From Pseudomonas fluorescens (GTDB lineage: Bacteria > Pseudomonadota > Gammaproteobacteria > Pseudomonadales > Pseudomonadaceae): DNA of 64,000 nucleotides. A model generated the notes under the pieces. That model did not search any database. It had not been told where the DNA came from and saw only the letters and a program-made list of their open reading frames with translations. Shown piece after piece: positions 24,710 to 34,169 of the stretch. The translations under genes and the position numbers were made by a program. Where the stretch lies: assembly GCF_003732425.1 (NCBI RefSeq), contig NZ_MOBX01000013.1:744001-808000 (forward strand), given 5' to 3'. Position 1 is the stretch's first letter. Each line of letters starts with the position of its first letter.

Positions 24710-26836
24710 TTACAAGGTGTAGGAAATCCCCACCTGCAGCGTTCTCGGCGCACCCGGATAGGCATAGATGTTACCGAACGCCCCCTCTTCATAATCGCGG
24801 TCAAACAGGTTTTTCAGGTCAAGGTTGAGCCGCACCTTCTCGTTGACCTTATAGAAGCCGAGCAGGTCGACCACGGTGTAGCTGTCCATCGAGAAAGCAG
24901 TGTTGGCGGTTTGCCCAGCACGCTCGTCGACGTACTTGAGTCCGGTGCCCAAGCCCAGGCCTTTGAGCGCACCGTCCTGAAACTCGTAGACGTTGAGCAG
25001 GCTGAAGCTGTTTTGCGGAATGTTCATCAGCCGCGTGCCCGAGCGGATCACGTTGTCCTTCGTCACTTCGGCATCCACGTAGGCGTAGCCGCCGATCACG
25101 CGCCATTCGGGAGTCAGGTTGCCGGCGACGTTCAGGTCAAAACCACGGCTGCGCACTTCCCCGGCGGCGACGCTGAAGGTCGAGTCCACCGGGTCGGTGG
25201 TCAGCACGTTGCGTTTTTCGATCTGATAGATCGCGGCATCCACGCTCAACTGATGATCCAGCGCTTCCCACTTGATGCCCATTTCGTATGACTTGCCTTT
25301 CTCCGGTGCGAAGCCTCCGCCCGTGCGGCTCGCGCCGGTGTTGGGCTTGAACGAGCGCGCGGTGTCGGCGTAGATCGCCAGGGTATCGGTCAGGTCGTAG
25401 GTCACGCCGATGCGCGGGGTCACCGCGTTGTCACTGGCCTGCCAGTTTTTGCCGCCCGGCACATAGGTTTCATAGTCGTGTTCGAAGCGCTCGAAACGTG
25501 CGCCGGCCAGGACCTTCAAACGCTCGGTCAACGCGACCTGATCTTGCACGAACGCAGCGTAGGTCTTGAGGTTTTCCTTGTCGTGGGTCGGCGTGCGGGT
25601 CAATGCCGGGCGCGACTGGCCGTACACCGGATCGAAGATGTCGATCGGGTAGGCGCCGACCGCGCCGCTGGAGCGCTGAATGATCGACTTGTAATCGTAG
25701 TCTTCGTATTCGATGCCGGTCAGCAAGGTGTGCTGCAGGCCACCGGTGCTGAAATGCCCGGTCAGGTTGAGCTGGGTGTCCTTGTCGGTCCATTCCAGTT
25801 TGCGGTAGTTGAAGTTGCGCCCCAGGGTGCGACCGTCAGCGGCAATGCCGTTGGCCTCGATCGCATTGCCCTCAAGCGAACCGTCGAGCCACTGGAAACC
25901 ACCGCCCAGCGTCCAGTCATCATTGAGTAGATGTTCGAAGCGCAGTTGCGCCATGTTGTTGTCGTTGTGCAATTTGCCGGCGTCTTTCTCGCCGAAGAAT
26001 GTATCGCGCGAGGCGGTGCCAATCTGCTTGGCGTAACGCGTCACACCGCGATCCAGCGGATGATTGTTGCGCATGAAATCACCCTCGAAGATCACCCGGG
26101 TGGCATCGCTGGCCTGCCAGGTCAGCACTGGCGTGATGCCGTAGCGCTCGGTCTCGACGTGATCGCGGAAGGTATCGCCGCCCTCGCCCACCACGTTCAG
26201 TCGATAGGCCAGGCGACCGTCTTCATCCAGCGGGCCGGACGCGTCCAGAGTGCCGCGCTTCATGCCTTGATCGTTCAACTGACTGCCCAACGTGACCGTG
26301 CGCTCGGCCAACGGCTGCTTGGACACGACATTGAAGGTACCGCCGGGATCGCCACGGCCATAGAGCATGGTTGCCGGCCCGCGCAACACTTCCAGACGCT
26401 CGATGGTATTGGCGTCGGGCATGTTCGGGTAGCCGCGATTGATCGGGAAACCGTTGCGGTAGAACTCGCCGGTGGTGAAGCCGCGCACGGTGAATGTGGT
26501 CAGCCCCTGCCCACCAAAATTGTTCGCCCGACCTACGCCGCCGGCGTAATCGAGCGCGTCTTGCAGACGCGTGGCGCCGAGGTCTTCGACCGCATCCTTG
26601 GTCACTACGCTGATCGATTGCGGGGTTTCATGGATTGAGGTGTCGGTACGGGTGGCACTGGCCGAACGCGTCGCGCGATAGCCCTGCACCGGGCCGTCGG
26701 CCCGTTCGTAATCCGCCGTGCCGACCACGTCGGTCGCCTCCAGCTCTAACGCTGAAGATGTCGAATCGGCCTGTTCGGCCCATGAGGAAGAAGACAACGC
26801 CTGCAGCACGCAAATTGAAAGCAGAGTACGACGCAT
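24710..26836 (-). CDS. TonB-dependent siderophore receptor
   Basis: Encodes 708 residues: a Sec signal peptide (residues 1-20, cleaved after SSSWA), a plug domain (residues 70-175; ETPQSISVVTKD, VLRGPATMLYGRGDPGG) and a 22-strand barrel ending in Leu (QVGISYTL). No N-terminal signalling extension, so it does not act through an anti-sigma factor. The plug resembles ferric hydroxamate and catecholate receptors. The ligand cannot be named. A Fur-like site lies upstream, indicating iron-repressed expression. It probably recovers a xenosiderophore, as no siderophore genes are adjacent. Confidence 0.9.
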   Translation of the reverse strand: MRRTLLSICVLQALSSSSWAEQADSTSSALELEATDVVGTADYERADGPVQGYRATRSASATRTDTSIHETPQSISVVTKDAVEDLGATRLQDALDYAGGVGRANNFGGQGLTTFTVRGFTTGEFYRNGFPINRGYPNMPDANTIERLEVLRGPATMLYGRGDPGGTFNVVSKQPLAERTVTLGSQLNDQGMKRGTLDASGPLDEDGRLAYRLNVVGEGGDTFRDHVETERYGITPVLTWQASDATRVIFEGDFMRNNHPLDRGVTRYAKQIGTASRDTFFGEKDAGKLHNDNNMAQLRFEHLLNDDWTLGGGFQWLDGSLEGNAIEANGIAADGRTLGRNFNYRKLEWTDKDTQLNLTGHFSTGGLQHTLLTGIEYEDYDYKSIIQRSSGAVGAYPIDIFDPVYGQSRPALTRTPTHDKENLKTYAAFVQDQVALTERLKVLAGARFERFEHDYETYVPGGKNWQASDNAVTPRIGVTYDLTDTLAIYADTARSFKPNTGASRTGGGFAPEKGKSYEMGIKWEALDHQLSVDAAIYQIEKRNVLTTDPVDSTFSVAAGEVRSRGFDLNVAGNLTPEWRVIGGYAYVDAEVTKDNVIRSGTRLMNIPQNSFSLLNVYEFQDGALKGLGLGTGLKYVDERAGQTANTAFSMDSYTVVDLLGFYKVNEKVRLNLDLKNLFDRDYEEGAFGNIYAYPGAPRTLQVGISYTL

Positions 26837-26918
26837 GAAATGAAAACCTTACGAATAGGCCAGAACGAGGGGTAAAACCGCCAGCAAAGCGCCGCGGATG
26901 GTATACCAAGCGCTCCGT

Positions 26919-26938
26919 AATTGAAACTTATTCCCATT
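26919..26938 (-). promoter_or_regulatory. Fur-like box of the TonB receptor gene
   Basis: The minus strand reads AATGGGAATAAGTTTCAATT, a partial match to the NAT(A/T)AT repeat pattern of Fur boxes, about 85 nt upstream of the receptor start. Iron repression of this gene class is well established; this particular site is inference. Confidence 0.5.
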
Positions 26939-27002
26939 CGTATGTTTAACCGACCGAGTGCCGGCAGGTAGGTCACCCATTGCGTCGCACAAAAAACCTT
27001 GG

Positions 27003-27587
27003 TCAAACGTGCAAAAGCTGTTTCGTCATTGCCATCGAAGTATCTAGGGATTGCCCGGTACGCTGCAGCTTGTTCAGCAAACTGGCGCCCAACCACAGCT
27101 GATAAAGGGTTTCCGCCAGATGCCGGGCATCGCCCTTGGGCAGGCTGTTTTCAGCCTGACCCTGCTCGATACACAGGGTGATGCGCGCCACCACTTGCTC
27201 GGCGCCATCGCGCAAGGTCAGGCGCATCGACTCCGACAAGTCGGCGACTTCGGCGCTGAGTTTCACCACCAGACACTCATCGCCATGGCCTTCGAGGGTG
27301 CAGCGATTCTGCCAGCCCTGCCAGTAATCCATCAGCCGCTCGTAGGCGCTCAGGCCTGGCAGCGTCAGGCGCCGCTCCATGTCGGCGAGGTAGTCGACAA
27401 AGTAATCCGCCAGCAATGCCTGGCCGTATAACTCTTTGGATTTGAAGTAGTGATAGAACGACCCCTTGGGCACACCGGCGGTTTGCAGGATCTCGTTGAG
27501 GCCGACACTGGTGAAGCCCTTCTCGGCCATCATCCGGTGGCCGGTGTCGAGCAAATGTTGGCGGGTGTCGTCGTAGGTCGGTTTCAT
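27003..27587 (-). CDS. nemR: TetR family regulator, NemR-like
   Basis: Encodes 194 residues from the ATG giving MKPTYDDTRQHLLDTG. The helix-turn-helix is at residues 24-46 (FTSVGLNEILQTAGVPKGSF). Cys96 and Cys105 fall where E. coli NemR has its redox-sensing cysteine (Cys106). NemR releases DNA on contact with electrophiles, methylglyoxal or hypochlorite. Three copies of a TAGACGACTGGTCTA-type operator lie before this gene, the DJ-1-like gene and the alkene reductase gene, forming a compact regulon. The frame extends further upstream but crosses the operators. Confidence 0.85.
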   Translation of the reverse strand: MKPTYDDTRQHLLDTGHRMMAEKGFTSVGLNEILQTAGVPKGSFYHYFKSKELYGQALLADYFVDYLADMERRLTLPGLSAYERLMDYWQGWQNRCTLEGHGDECLVVKLSAEVADLSESMRLTLRDGAEQVVARITLCIEQGQAENSLPKGDARHLAETLYQLWLGASLLNKLQRTGQSLDTSMAMTKQLLHV

Positions 27588-27608
27588 GGGGCGCGAATTA
27601 CCAGGCAA

Positions 27609-27623
27609 TAGACCAGTCGTATT
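27609..27623 (-). promoter_or_regulatory. NemR-type operator, imperfect copy
   Basis: The minus strand reads AATACGACTGGTCTA, matching 13 of 15 bases of the two perfect copies. It is 22 nt upstream of the nemR start and is suited to autoregulation. Confidence 0.7.
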
Positions 27624-27682
27624 TTGAGAGGAACGGAAGTTTGCCATACCTGTCGATGAAAAACCTTCGGATAAAAAATTAC

Positions 27683-27697
27683 TAGACGACTGGTCTA
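27683..27697. promoter_or_regulatory. NemR-type operator
   Basis: TAGACGACTGGTCTA, outer arms TAGAC and its near-inverse GTCTA. It sits between the divergent nemR and DJ-1-like genes. An identical 15-mer precedes the alkene reductase gene. Confidence 0.8.
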
Positions 27698-27799
27698 ATT
27701 GGAATCTATGCTGCGCCCCGACAAACGTTTTCTGACCGGTGTGGCCGATGCGCGAATGTTTCGCCCAATCGAAGACACCCGACCTACGCAAGGTGCTCT

Positions 27800-28477
27800 A
27801 TGAAAATCTTGATGGTTCTGACTTCCCACGATCAACTCGGCGACACTGGCAAGAAAACCGGCTTCTGGCTGGAAGAGTTCGCCGCGCCCTACTACGCCTT
27901 CAAAGACGCCGGCGCCGAGATCGCCCTGGTTTCGCCGGCTGGTGGCCAGCCGCCGCTGGACCCGAAAAGCGATGAACCCGATGCGCAGACCGCCGAGACC
28001 GATCGCTTTCGCCAGGACCCGGCCGCACAACAGGCACTGGCCAACACCGGTCGCCTGGCCGACGTCAGCGCTGAGGGTTTCGATGCCGTGTTTTATCCGG
28101 GTGGCCATGGCCCTCTGTGGGATCTGGCCGAAGACAAGCACTCGATCGCGTTGATCGAAGCGTTCGACCGCGCCAACAAGCCCCACGGTTTTGTCTGCCA
28201 TGCGCCTGGCGTATTGCGCCATGTCCTCACCGCTGACGGCAAACCGTTGGTGCAGCATCGCGAAGTCACCGGTTTCACCAATTCCGAAGAAGCCGCTGTC
28301 GGCCTGACGGACGTGGTGCCGTTCCTGATCGAGGACGAGTTCCAGCGCCTCGGTGGTCATTACTCGAAAGTCGCTGACTGGCAGGTTCATGTGGTCGCCG
28401 ACGGGCAACTGGTCACTGGCCAGAATCCAGCCAGCTCCGCCGCCGTCGCCGAGAAATTGCTGAAGATGCTCGGCTAA
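27800..28477 (+). CDS. DJ-1/PfpI family protein (Hsp31-like glyoxalase III type)
   Basis: Encodes 225 residues, class I glutamine amidotransferase-like fold. The nucleophile elbow is GFVCHAPGVL with Cys133-His134, and the acidic partner is in FWLEE near residue 25. This subgroup converts methylglyoxal or glyoxal to hydroxy acids and repairs glycated molecules. The NemR-type operator upstream and the alkene reductase downstream support a role in electrophile detoxification, like the nemRA-gloA unit of E. coli. A terminator separates it from the reductase gene. Confidence 0.88.
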   Translation: MKILMVLTSHDQLGDTGKKTGFWLEEFAAPYYAFKDAGAEIALVSPAGGQPPLDPKSDEPDAQTAETDRFRQDPAAQQALANTGRLADVSAEGFDAVFYPGGHGPLWDLAEDKHSIALIEAFDRANKPHGFVCHAPGVLRHVLTADGKPLVQHREVTGFTNSEEAAVGLTDVVPFLIEDEFQRLGGHYSKVADWQVHVVADGQLVTGQNPASSAAVAEKLLKMLG

Positions 28478-28497
28478 ACCCTCGCGCAACCCTTCCA

Positions 28498-28532
28498 AAC
28501 GCCGGGTGCGTCTTGCCCGGCGTTATTTTTTC
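28498..28532 (+). terminator. terminator of the DJ-1-like gene
   Basis: AACGCCGGG and CCCGGCGTT form a 9-bp stem followed by ATTTTTT. It lies just before the second operator, so the reductase gene has its own promoter. Confidence 0.8.
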
Positions 28533-28542
28533 GCCCAATCAA

Positions 28543-28557
28543 TAGACGACTGGTCTA
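28543..28557 (+). promoter_or_regulatory. NemR-type operator of the alkene reductase gene
   Basis: TAGACGACTGGTCTA, identical to the copy at 27683-27697 and 24 nt upstream of the start codon. This links the reductase to the same repressor. Confidence 0.8.
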
Positions 28558-28580
28558 ATAAGCCACGAACAAGGTCATCC

Positions 28581-29705
28581 ATGAACCACAGCAGTTTCTT
28601 CACCCCCGCCAAACTCGGTCACCACACCCTGAAAAACCGTATCGTCCTGCCGCCCCTGACCCGCCAGCGCAGCACCCAGCCGGGCAACACCGCCAATGAG
28701 CTGATGGCCGAGTATTACCAACAGCGCGCCGGCGCCGGTCTGCTGGTCACCGAAGGCACGCAGATCGAACCCCGTGGCCAGGGTTACGCGTGGACGCCGG
28801 GCATTCATACGCCGGAACAAATCGCCGGATGGCGCAAAGTCACTGAGGCCGTTCATGCTGTGGACGGGGTGATTTTCGCCCAGCTGTGGCACGTCGGCCG
28901 CGTCTCCCACACCGCGTTGCAACCCGGCGGCGCAGCCCCGGTTTCAGCTTCCGCCGTGGCCACTGACCGCGTCAGCGTGTTTATCGAAACCGCGCCCGGC
29001 GCCGGTGAACTGGTCACCCCGTCGGCACCGCGCGCACTGAGCACCGATGAAGTTCAGGAACTGGTGCAGCTGTATATCCAGGCCGCGCGCAACGCCATGG
29101 ACGCCGGCTTCGACGGCATCGAATTGCACTGCGCCAACGGCTATCTGGTCAACCAGTTCATCTCCGCCCACAGCAACCTGCGCGACGATCAGTACGGCGG
29201 CTCGCTGGACAATCGCCTGCGTTTCTTGCGCGAAGTGGTGGCCGGCGTCGCCGAATGCATCGGCAAGGAAAAAGTCGGCGTGCGCTTCGCCCCGCTGTTC
29301 ACCACCACTGATGAAGCGCGGACCTATTTGGGCATGGTCGAGGAAGACCCGCACACGACTTACATCGAAGCGATCAAAGTGCTACAGGACGTGGGCATCG
29401 CCTATCTGTCGATCGCCGAAGCCGATTGGGACAACGCCCCGGCGATGCCATTGAGGTTTCGTCAGGCCGTGCGCGAGACCTTCAGCGGCGCGATCATTTA
29501 CGCCGGGCGCTACACCGCAGAATCCGGCGCGCAACTGCTCGATTCCGGGCTGGCGGATTTGGTCGCTTTCGGCCGTCCGTTCATGGCCAACCCGGATCTG
29601 CCGGCGCGCATTGCCAATAACTGGCCGTTGAATGCACTGAACCCGGCGACGGTGTATGGCGGCAACACCGAAGGCTATACCGACTACCCCGTTTATTCCG
29701 GCTGA
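28581..29705 (+). CDS. nemA: alkene reductase, Old Yellow Enzyme family (NemA-like)
   Basis: Encodes 374 residues starting MNHSSFFTPAKLGHHTLKNRI. An FMN-dependent TIM barrel: PPLTRQRS near residue 25, substrate-binding GFDGIELHCANGYLVNQF at about 175-192 and the late FGRPFMANPDL motif. It reduces activated C=C bonds, nitro compounds and nitrate esters with NADPH. It is the second transcription unit of the NemR-type regulon. In this protein the position usually His-x-x-His reads H-C-A-N, the His/Asn pair of NemA-type enzymes. Confidence 0.9.
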   Translation: MNHSSFFTPAKLGHHTLKNRIVLPPLTRQRSTQPGNTANELMAEYYQQRAGAGLLVTEGTQIEPRGQGYAWTPGIHTPEQIAGWRKVTEAVHAVDGVIFAQLWHVGRVSHTALQPGGAAPVSASAVATDRVSVFIETAPGAGELVTPSAPRALSTDEVQELVQLYIQAARNAMDAGFDGIELHCANGYLVNQFISAHSNLRDDQYGGSLDNRLRFLREVVAGVAECIGKEKVGVRFAPLFTTTDEARTYLGMVEEDPHTTYIEAIKVLQDVGIAYLSIAEADWDNAPAMPLRFRQAVRETFSGAIIYAGRYTAESGAQLLDSGLADLVAFGRPFMANPDLPARIANNWPLNALNPATVYGGNTEGYTDYPVYSG

Positions 29706-29725
29706 CCCTCCCTGGCGCCATCAAG

Positions 29726-29747
29726 CGCTCCCGAAACATCGGGAGCG
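29726..29747 (+). terminator. hairpin after the alkene reductase gene
   Basis: CGCTCCCGA and TCGGGAGCG form a perfect 9-bp stem with an AACA loop, 21 nt after the stop codon; few T follow. Confidence 0.6.
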
Positions 29748-29770
29748 TTCATCCGAGTCGGAGTGCAAGC

Positions 29771-29867
29771 CCTTGTGGGAGCGAGCCTGCTCGCGAAAGT
29801 GGCATGTCAGTCACCCAAAATGTTGAATGTGACGACGCCTTCGCGAGCAGGCTCGCTCCCACAGGGG
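29771..29867. repeat. REP inverted pair (Pseudomonas REPIN)
   Basis: Two inverted copies of the GTGGGAGCGAGCCTGCTCGC repeat, separated by about 42 nt. This is the common extragenic palindrome of fluorescent pseudomonads, mobilised in trans by RAYT transposases. The rest of the 325-nt gap to the photolyase gene is AT-rich and holds no gene I can see. Confidence 0.9.
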
Positions 29868-30031
29868 AGATCTGAATATTCAGGCTTCGGTGAGATACGA
29901 TTCGCCAATACCCGGAATCACTCAATTCACCGCACAAAAACCTATACACAAACTACAATCTGTACAACTATCTGGACTTAACGCTTAAACGTCCACGCGG
30001 CAGCCTGCTGCTCTTACCCTGAATTCGTGAA

Positions 30032-31570
30032 ATGAACAAAACCCGTCGGCTGTGCCTGGTGCTGGGTGACCAGCTCTCTTTTGATCTGGCGTCATTGGCC
30101 GATCTGGATGGCAAACAAGACCATGTGCTGATGGTCGAGGTCATGGAAGAAGCCACCCATGTCGCCCATCACCCACAGAAGATCGCGCTGATTTTCAGCG
30201 CCATGCGTCACTTCGCTCAGGCGCTGGAGAACCAGGGTATCCACGTGCATTACGTGGCCCTCGACGACCCGCAGAACAGCGGCTCGGTGCCCGGCGAGTT
30301 GAAGCGCTGGCAAGATTTGCTGCAGGCCAGCGAGTTGCACGTGACGGAATGCGGAGACTGGCGCCTGGAGCAATCGCTCAAAGCGTGTGGTGTGCCGATC
30401 CACTGGCACGCGGACGGCCGCTTCCTGTGCAGTCGCGATGAGTTTCGCGCTTGGGCTGCGGGCAAAAAACAGTTGCGCATGGAGTTCTTCTACCGCGAGA
30501 TGCGCCGCAAAAGTCGCCTGTTGCTCAACGGCGACGGCACACCGGTCGGCGGCGCGTGGAACTTTGACGCCGACAATCGCAAAGCCCTGCCGAAAACCGT
30601 CAAGGCGCCCTACCCGGCCGGTTTTAGCAACGATGCAATCACCGTCGAAGTCCTCGCCTTGGTAAAAGACCGTTTCGCCAGTCATTACGGCAGTCTGGAT
30701 GATTTCAATTACCCGGTGACGCATGCCGATGCCCAGGCACTCTGGGCGTACTTTCTCGACTACGCCCTGGCCGGGTTCGGCGATTATCAGGACGCCATGG
30801 CCAGCGATGAGCCGTTTCTGTTCCACGCACGCATCAGCGCAGCGCTGAACATCGGCTTGCTGGACCTGCGCCAACTCTGCAGTGACGTGGAGTCGGCCTA
30901 TTGGTCCGGCAGCATCGCGCTGAATGCTGCCGAAGGTTTCATCCGCCAACTGATCGGCTGGCGCGAATATGTCCGAGGCGTTTACTGGCTGCACATGCCC
31001 GAGTACGCCGAGGGCAATGCATTTGCCAACCAGCGGCCATTGCCGGAGTTCTACTGGACCGGTGCAACCAAAATGAATTGCATGCGCCAGGCCATCGGCC
31101 AAAGTCTCAAACACGCCTACGCCCATCACATCCAGCGCCTGATGGTGACCGGCAATTTCGCCCTGCTCGCCGGCATCGCGCCGAAGCAGATCTGTGAATG
31201 GTATCTGGCGATTTACATGGACGCGTTCGATTGGGTCGAACTGCCCAACACCCTCGGCATGGTCATGCACGCCGATGGTGGCTACCTCGGTTCCAAGCCC
31301 TATTGCGCCAGCGGCCAGTACATCAACCGGATGTCCGATTACTGCCGCGACTGTGCTTACTCGGTGCGCGAAACCACGGCTGACAACGCCTGCCCGTTCA
31401 ACGCCTTGTACTGGCATTTCCTGATGCGCCACGGCGAGCTTTTAAGGAGCAATCAGCGCATGGCCATGATGTACAAAAACCTCGATCGCATGTCGCCAGA
31501 TAAGCAACAGGCACTGTGGCAACGCGGCCAACACTTGCTCGATGCGCTGGATAACGGCGAATCGTTATGA
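30032..31570 (+). CDS. phrB: Fe-S (6-4) photolyase / cryptochrome, PhrB type
   Basis: Encodes 512 residues of the FeS-BCP group. The [4Fe-4S] ligands are at Cys350 (TKMNCM), Cys438 and Cys441 (YCRDCAYS) and Cys454 (NACPF), the same numbers as remembered for Agrobacterium PhrB. The N-terminal 130 residues are the lumazine-antenna Rossmann domain (CLVLGDQLSFDL), and the C-terminal half binds FAD (ERLIGWREYVRGVYW-like region at about residue 310). It repairs pyrimidine (6-4) photoproducts using blue light. It stands alone; the histidine kinase gene follows after 136 nt. Confidence 0.9.
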   Translation: MNKTRRLCLVLGDQLSFDLASLADLDGKQDHVLMVEVMEEATHVAHHPQKIALIFSAMRHFAQALENQGIHVHYVALDDPQNSGSVPGELKRWQDLLQASELHVTECGDWRLEQSLKACGVPIHWHADGRFLCSRDEFRAWAAGKKQLRMEFFYREMRRKSRLLLNGDGTPVGGAWNFDADNRKALPKTVKAPYPAGFSNDAITVEVLALVKDRFASHYGSLDDFNYPVTHADAQALWAYFLDYALAGFGDYQDAMASDEPFLFHARISAALNIGLLDLRQLCSDVESAYWSGSIALNAAEGFIRQLIGWREYVRGVYWLHMPEYAEGNAFANQRPLPEFYWTGATKMNCMRQAIGQSLKHAYAHHIQRLMVTGNFALLAGIAPKQICEWYLAIYMDAFDWVELPNTLGMVMHADGGYLGSKPYCASGQYINRMSDYCRDCAYSVRETTADNACPFNALYWHFLMRHGELLRSNQRMAMMYKNLDRMSPDKQQALWQRGQHLLDALDNGESL

Positions 31571-31706
31571 AAACGCATGCGCCGCTGGCCCGCGTGCAAC
31601 TTAAACAGGCCGCCCCGGGTCAATGGCTCACAAAGCTTACGAAGCAACCTGGGTGTTCGCTTGAAACACGCCTATTGAACGCAGACCAATAATCAAGGCA
31701 TGAGGG

Positions 31707-34169
31707 GTGGATATCCTGAAACAGCTTACTCGCGAGGAGCTTGAGTCCGAGGTCACGCGCCTGCGCCTGGCCGTCAAAGCGACCTGCGACGCCGTCTGGG
31801 ACTGGGATCTGACGACCAATCGGATTGTCTGGAACGACGCGCTGCAACAGGCGTACGGCTATGCACCGCAGGCCATTGACGCGACATGTGACTGGCGCTT
31901 TGCGCAGATCCATCAGCAGGATCGCGCGCGCGTGGAGACTTCGATTCGGGCGGCGATGGCGGGCACAGGCGACACCTGGAGTGCCGAGTACCGCTTCCGC
32001 TGTCAGGACGGTTCCTACGCCGAGGTGCTTGATCGCGGGCATCTGATCCGCAATGCCGATGGCCAGGCCGAACGGATGATCGGGGCCATGCTCGACCTGA
32101 CCCGTTCGCGCAGTGCCGAAACCGCACTGCGCAAGAGTGAAGAGCGCTTCAGCACCATTCTGGAAACCATCGAAGCCGCGTTCGCCATCGTCAAAGTCAA
32201 ATTCGACGCCGACGACCACCCCATCGATTACTGCTTCGTCGAGGCCAACCCGGCGTTCGAACGTCAGGCCGGGGTCAACCTGCGGGGCAAGTGGGTCACC
32301 GAGTTTGCGCCCAACCTGGAGAAATTCTGGTTCGAGACCTACGGCCACGTCGCCAAAACCGGCGAGCCGGCCAACTTCGAGAACTACGCCAACACCTTCG
32401 AACGCTGGTTCGATGTGCGCGCCGTTCGCGTCGGTGACCCGGCCGATCGGCAGATCGCGATCTTCTTCAGCGACGTCACCGAGCGCCGCGACGCGCAAGA
32501 GCGCTTGCGCGTCAGCGAGGCGATCGCTCGGGAAAACATCGAACGGGTGCAACTGGCCCTCGCCGCCGGCGCCATTATCGGCACCTGGCACTGGCACTTG
32601 CCCACCGATCGCTTCTACGTCGACGAAGCCTTCGCCCGGGTCTTCAACCTTGACCCTGCGCTGGGCCGCGACGGTTTGAGCCTGGAGCAAGTGGTGACGA
32701 CCGTGCATCCCGATGACCGCGAGGGGCTGACAGTGGCAATCAATGACGCCATTGCCCGCGGCGGGGCGTATTCGCACCAATATCGAGTGCGCGGTGAAGA
32801 TGGTAAATACACCTGGATCGAAGCCAACGGACGCGTCGAATGCGCCGAAGACGGCACGCCTTTGCGCTTTCCCGGCGTGCTGATCGATGTCGAAGACCGG
32901 CGCAATGTCGAAGACGAACGCGACCGGGTCACCGCCGCGTTAAAGGCGCTCAACGACACCCTGGAACAACGCGTCTCGGCGCGCACTGCAGAACTGATGC
33001 AGGCCGAAGAAAAGTTGCGCCAATCGCAGAAAATGGAAGCGGTCGGCCAACTCACCGGCGGTCTGGCCCATGACTTCAACAACCTGCTGGCGGGAATCTG
33101 TGCTTCCCTTGAGCTGATGGAAAAACGCATCGCCCAGGGTCGTTTGAACGACATCGACAAATACATGCTGATCGCCCAGGACGCGGCCAAACGCGCCACC
33201 GCCCTGACCCATCGCCTGTTGGCCTTCTCCCGCCGCCAGACCCTTGATCCACGGCCGACTGAAGTCAACGCACTGATTGCCGGCATGACCGAACTGATCC
33301 AGCGCACCGTTGGCCCGAGTATTCGCCTGAGAACGGTCGCCGCCGCCGATCTGTGGCCGGCGCTGGTCGATGCCAGTCAACTGGAAAACGCCCTGCTCAA
33401 CCTGTGCATCAACGCCCGCGATGCGATGCCCGATGGCGGCAGCATTACCGTCGAAACCGCCAATCGAACCCTGGATGCTGAATCGGCGCGCACAAGGGAG
33501 ATGCCCGAAGGGCAATACCTGTGCCTGTCGGTTGCAGACACCGGTACCGGAATGAGTGCGGAAGTCATGGCCAAGGCCTTCGACCCGTTTTTCACCACCA
33601 AACCGCTGGGCCAGGGCACGGGGCTCGGGCTGTCGATGATCTACGGATTCACCAAACAGTCCGGCGGGCAAGTGCGGGTGCAATCGACCGTGGGACAAGG
33701 CACCATCATCTGCATTTACCTGCCGCGCTACCGCGGCGAAACGCAGTGCAATCACGATGACACGCAAAACTCGGCAACCCTGCAGGCAAAGGCCGGCGAG
33801 ACCATCCTGATTGTTGACGACGAACCCAGCGTTCGAACGCTGCTCAAAGACGTGCTGAACGACCTCGGCTACAACCTGCTCGAAGCGTGCGACAGCGTTG
33901 AGGGGCTGGAAGTATTGCGTTCCAGCGCGCACATCGATCTGCTCATCACCGATGTCGGTTTGCCAGGCGGCATGAACGGGCGGCAGATGGCCGATGCGGG
34001 CCGGCAAATCAGGCCGAGGCTGAAGACTTTGTTCATTACCGGGTATGCGGAAAACTCGGTGATTGGCAACGGCCAACTCGGCCCGGGCATGCAGGTGCTG
34101 ACCAAACCCTTTGCCGTCGATACCCTGGTGTCACGCGTCAGTGGCCTGCTGGCCATTGATGTCGAATGA
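31707..34169 (+). CDS. PAS-PAS-PAS hybrid histidine kinase with receiver domain
   Basis: Encodes 820 residues from a GTG start with AAGG upstream. There are three PAS domains (about residues 15-130, 140-255, 280-400; typical PAS loop phrases CDAVWDWDL and TGEPANFENY), a short coiled coil, and HisKA with phospho-acceptor His455 in GGLAHDFNNLL. An ATPase domain (G boxes DTGTGMS and GTGLGLSMIYG, about 605-650) precedes a C-terminal receiver with Asp749. No membrane segment, so it is a soluble cytoplasmic sensor. The HDFNN box marks the group whose own receiver acts as phosphate sink. Its 3' end overlaps the convergent diguanylate cyclase gene by 39 nt. Ligand and output are unknown. Confidence 0.9.
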   Translation: MDILKQLTREELESEVTRLRLAVKATCDAVWDWDLTTNRIVWNDALQQAYGYAPQAIDATCDWRFAQIHQQDRARVETSIRAAMAGTGDTWSAEYRFRCQDGSYAEVLDRGHLIRNADGQAERMIGAMLDLTRSRSAETALRKSEERFSTILETIEAAFAIVKVKFDADDHPIDYCFVEANPAFERQAGVNLRGKWVTEFAPNLEKFWFETYGHVAKTGEPANFENYANTFERWFDVRAVRVGDPADRQIAIFFSDVTERRDAQERLRVSEAIARENIERVQLALAAGAIIGTWHWHLPTDRFYVDEAFARVFNLDPALGRDGLSLEQVVTTVHPDDREGLTVAINDAIARGGAYSHQYRVRGEDGKYTWIEANGRVECAEDGTPLRFPGVLIDVEDRRNVEDERDRVTAALKALNDTLEQRVSARTAELMQAEEKLRQSQKMEAVGQLTGGLAHDFNNLLAGICASLELMEKRIAQGRLNDIDKYMLIAQDAAKRATALTHRLLAFSRRQTLDPRPTEVNALIAGMTELIQRTVGPSIRLRTVAAADLWPALVDASQLENALLNLCINARDAMPDGGSITVETANRTLDAESARTREMPEGQYLCLSVADTGTGMSAEVMAKAFDPFFTTKPLGQGTGLGLSMIYGFTKQSGGQVRVQSTVGQGTIICIYLPRYRGETQCNHDDTQNSATLQAKAGETILIVDDEPSVRTLLKDVLNDLGYNLLEACDSVEGLEVLRSSAHIDLLITDVGLPGGMNGRQMADAGRQIRPRLKTLFITGYAENSVIGNGQLGPGMQVLTKPFAVDTLVSRVSGLLAIDVE

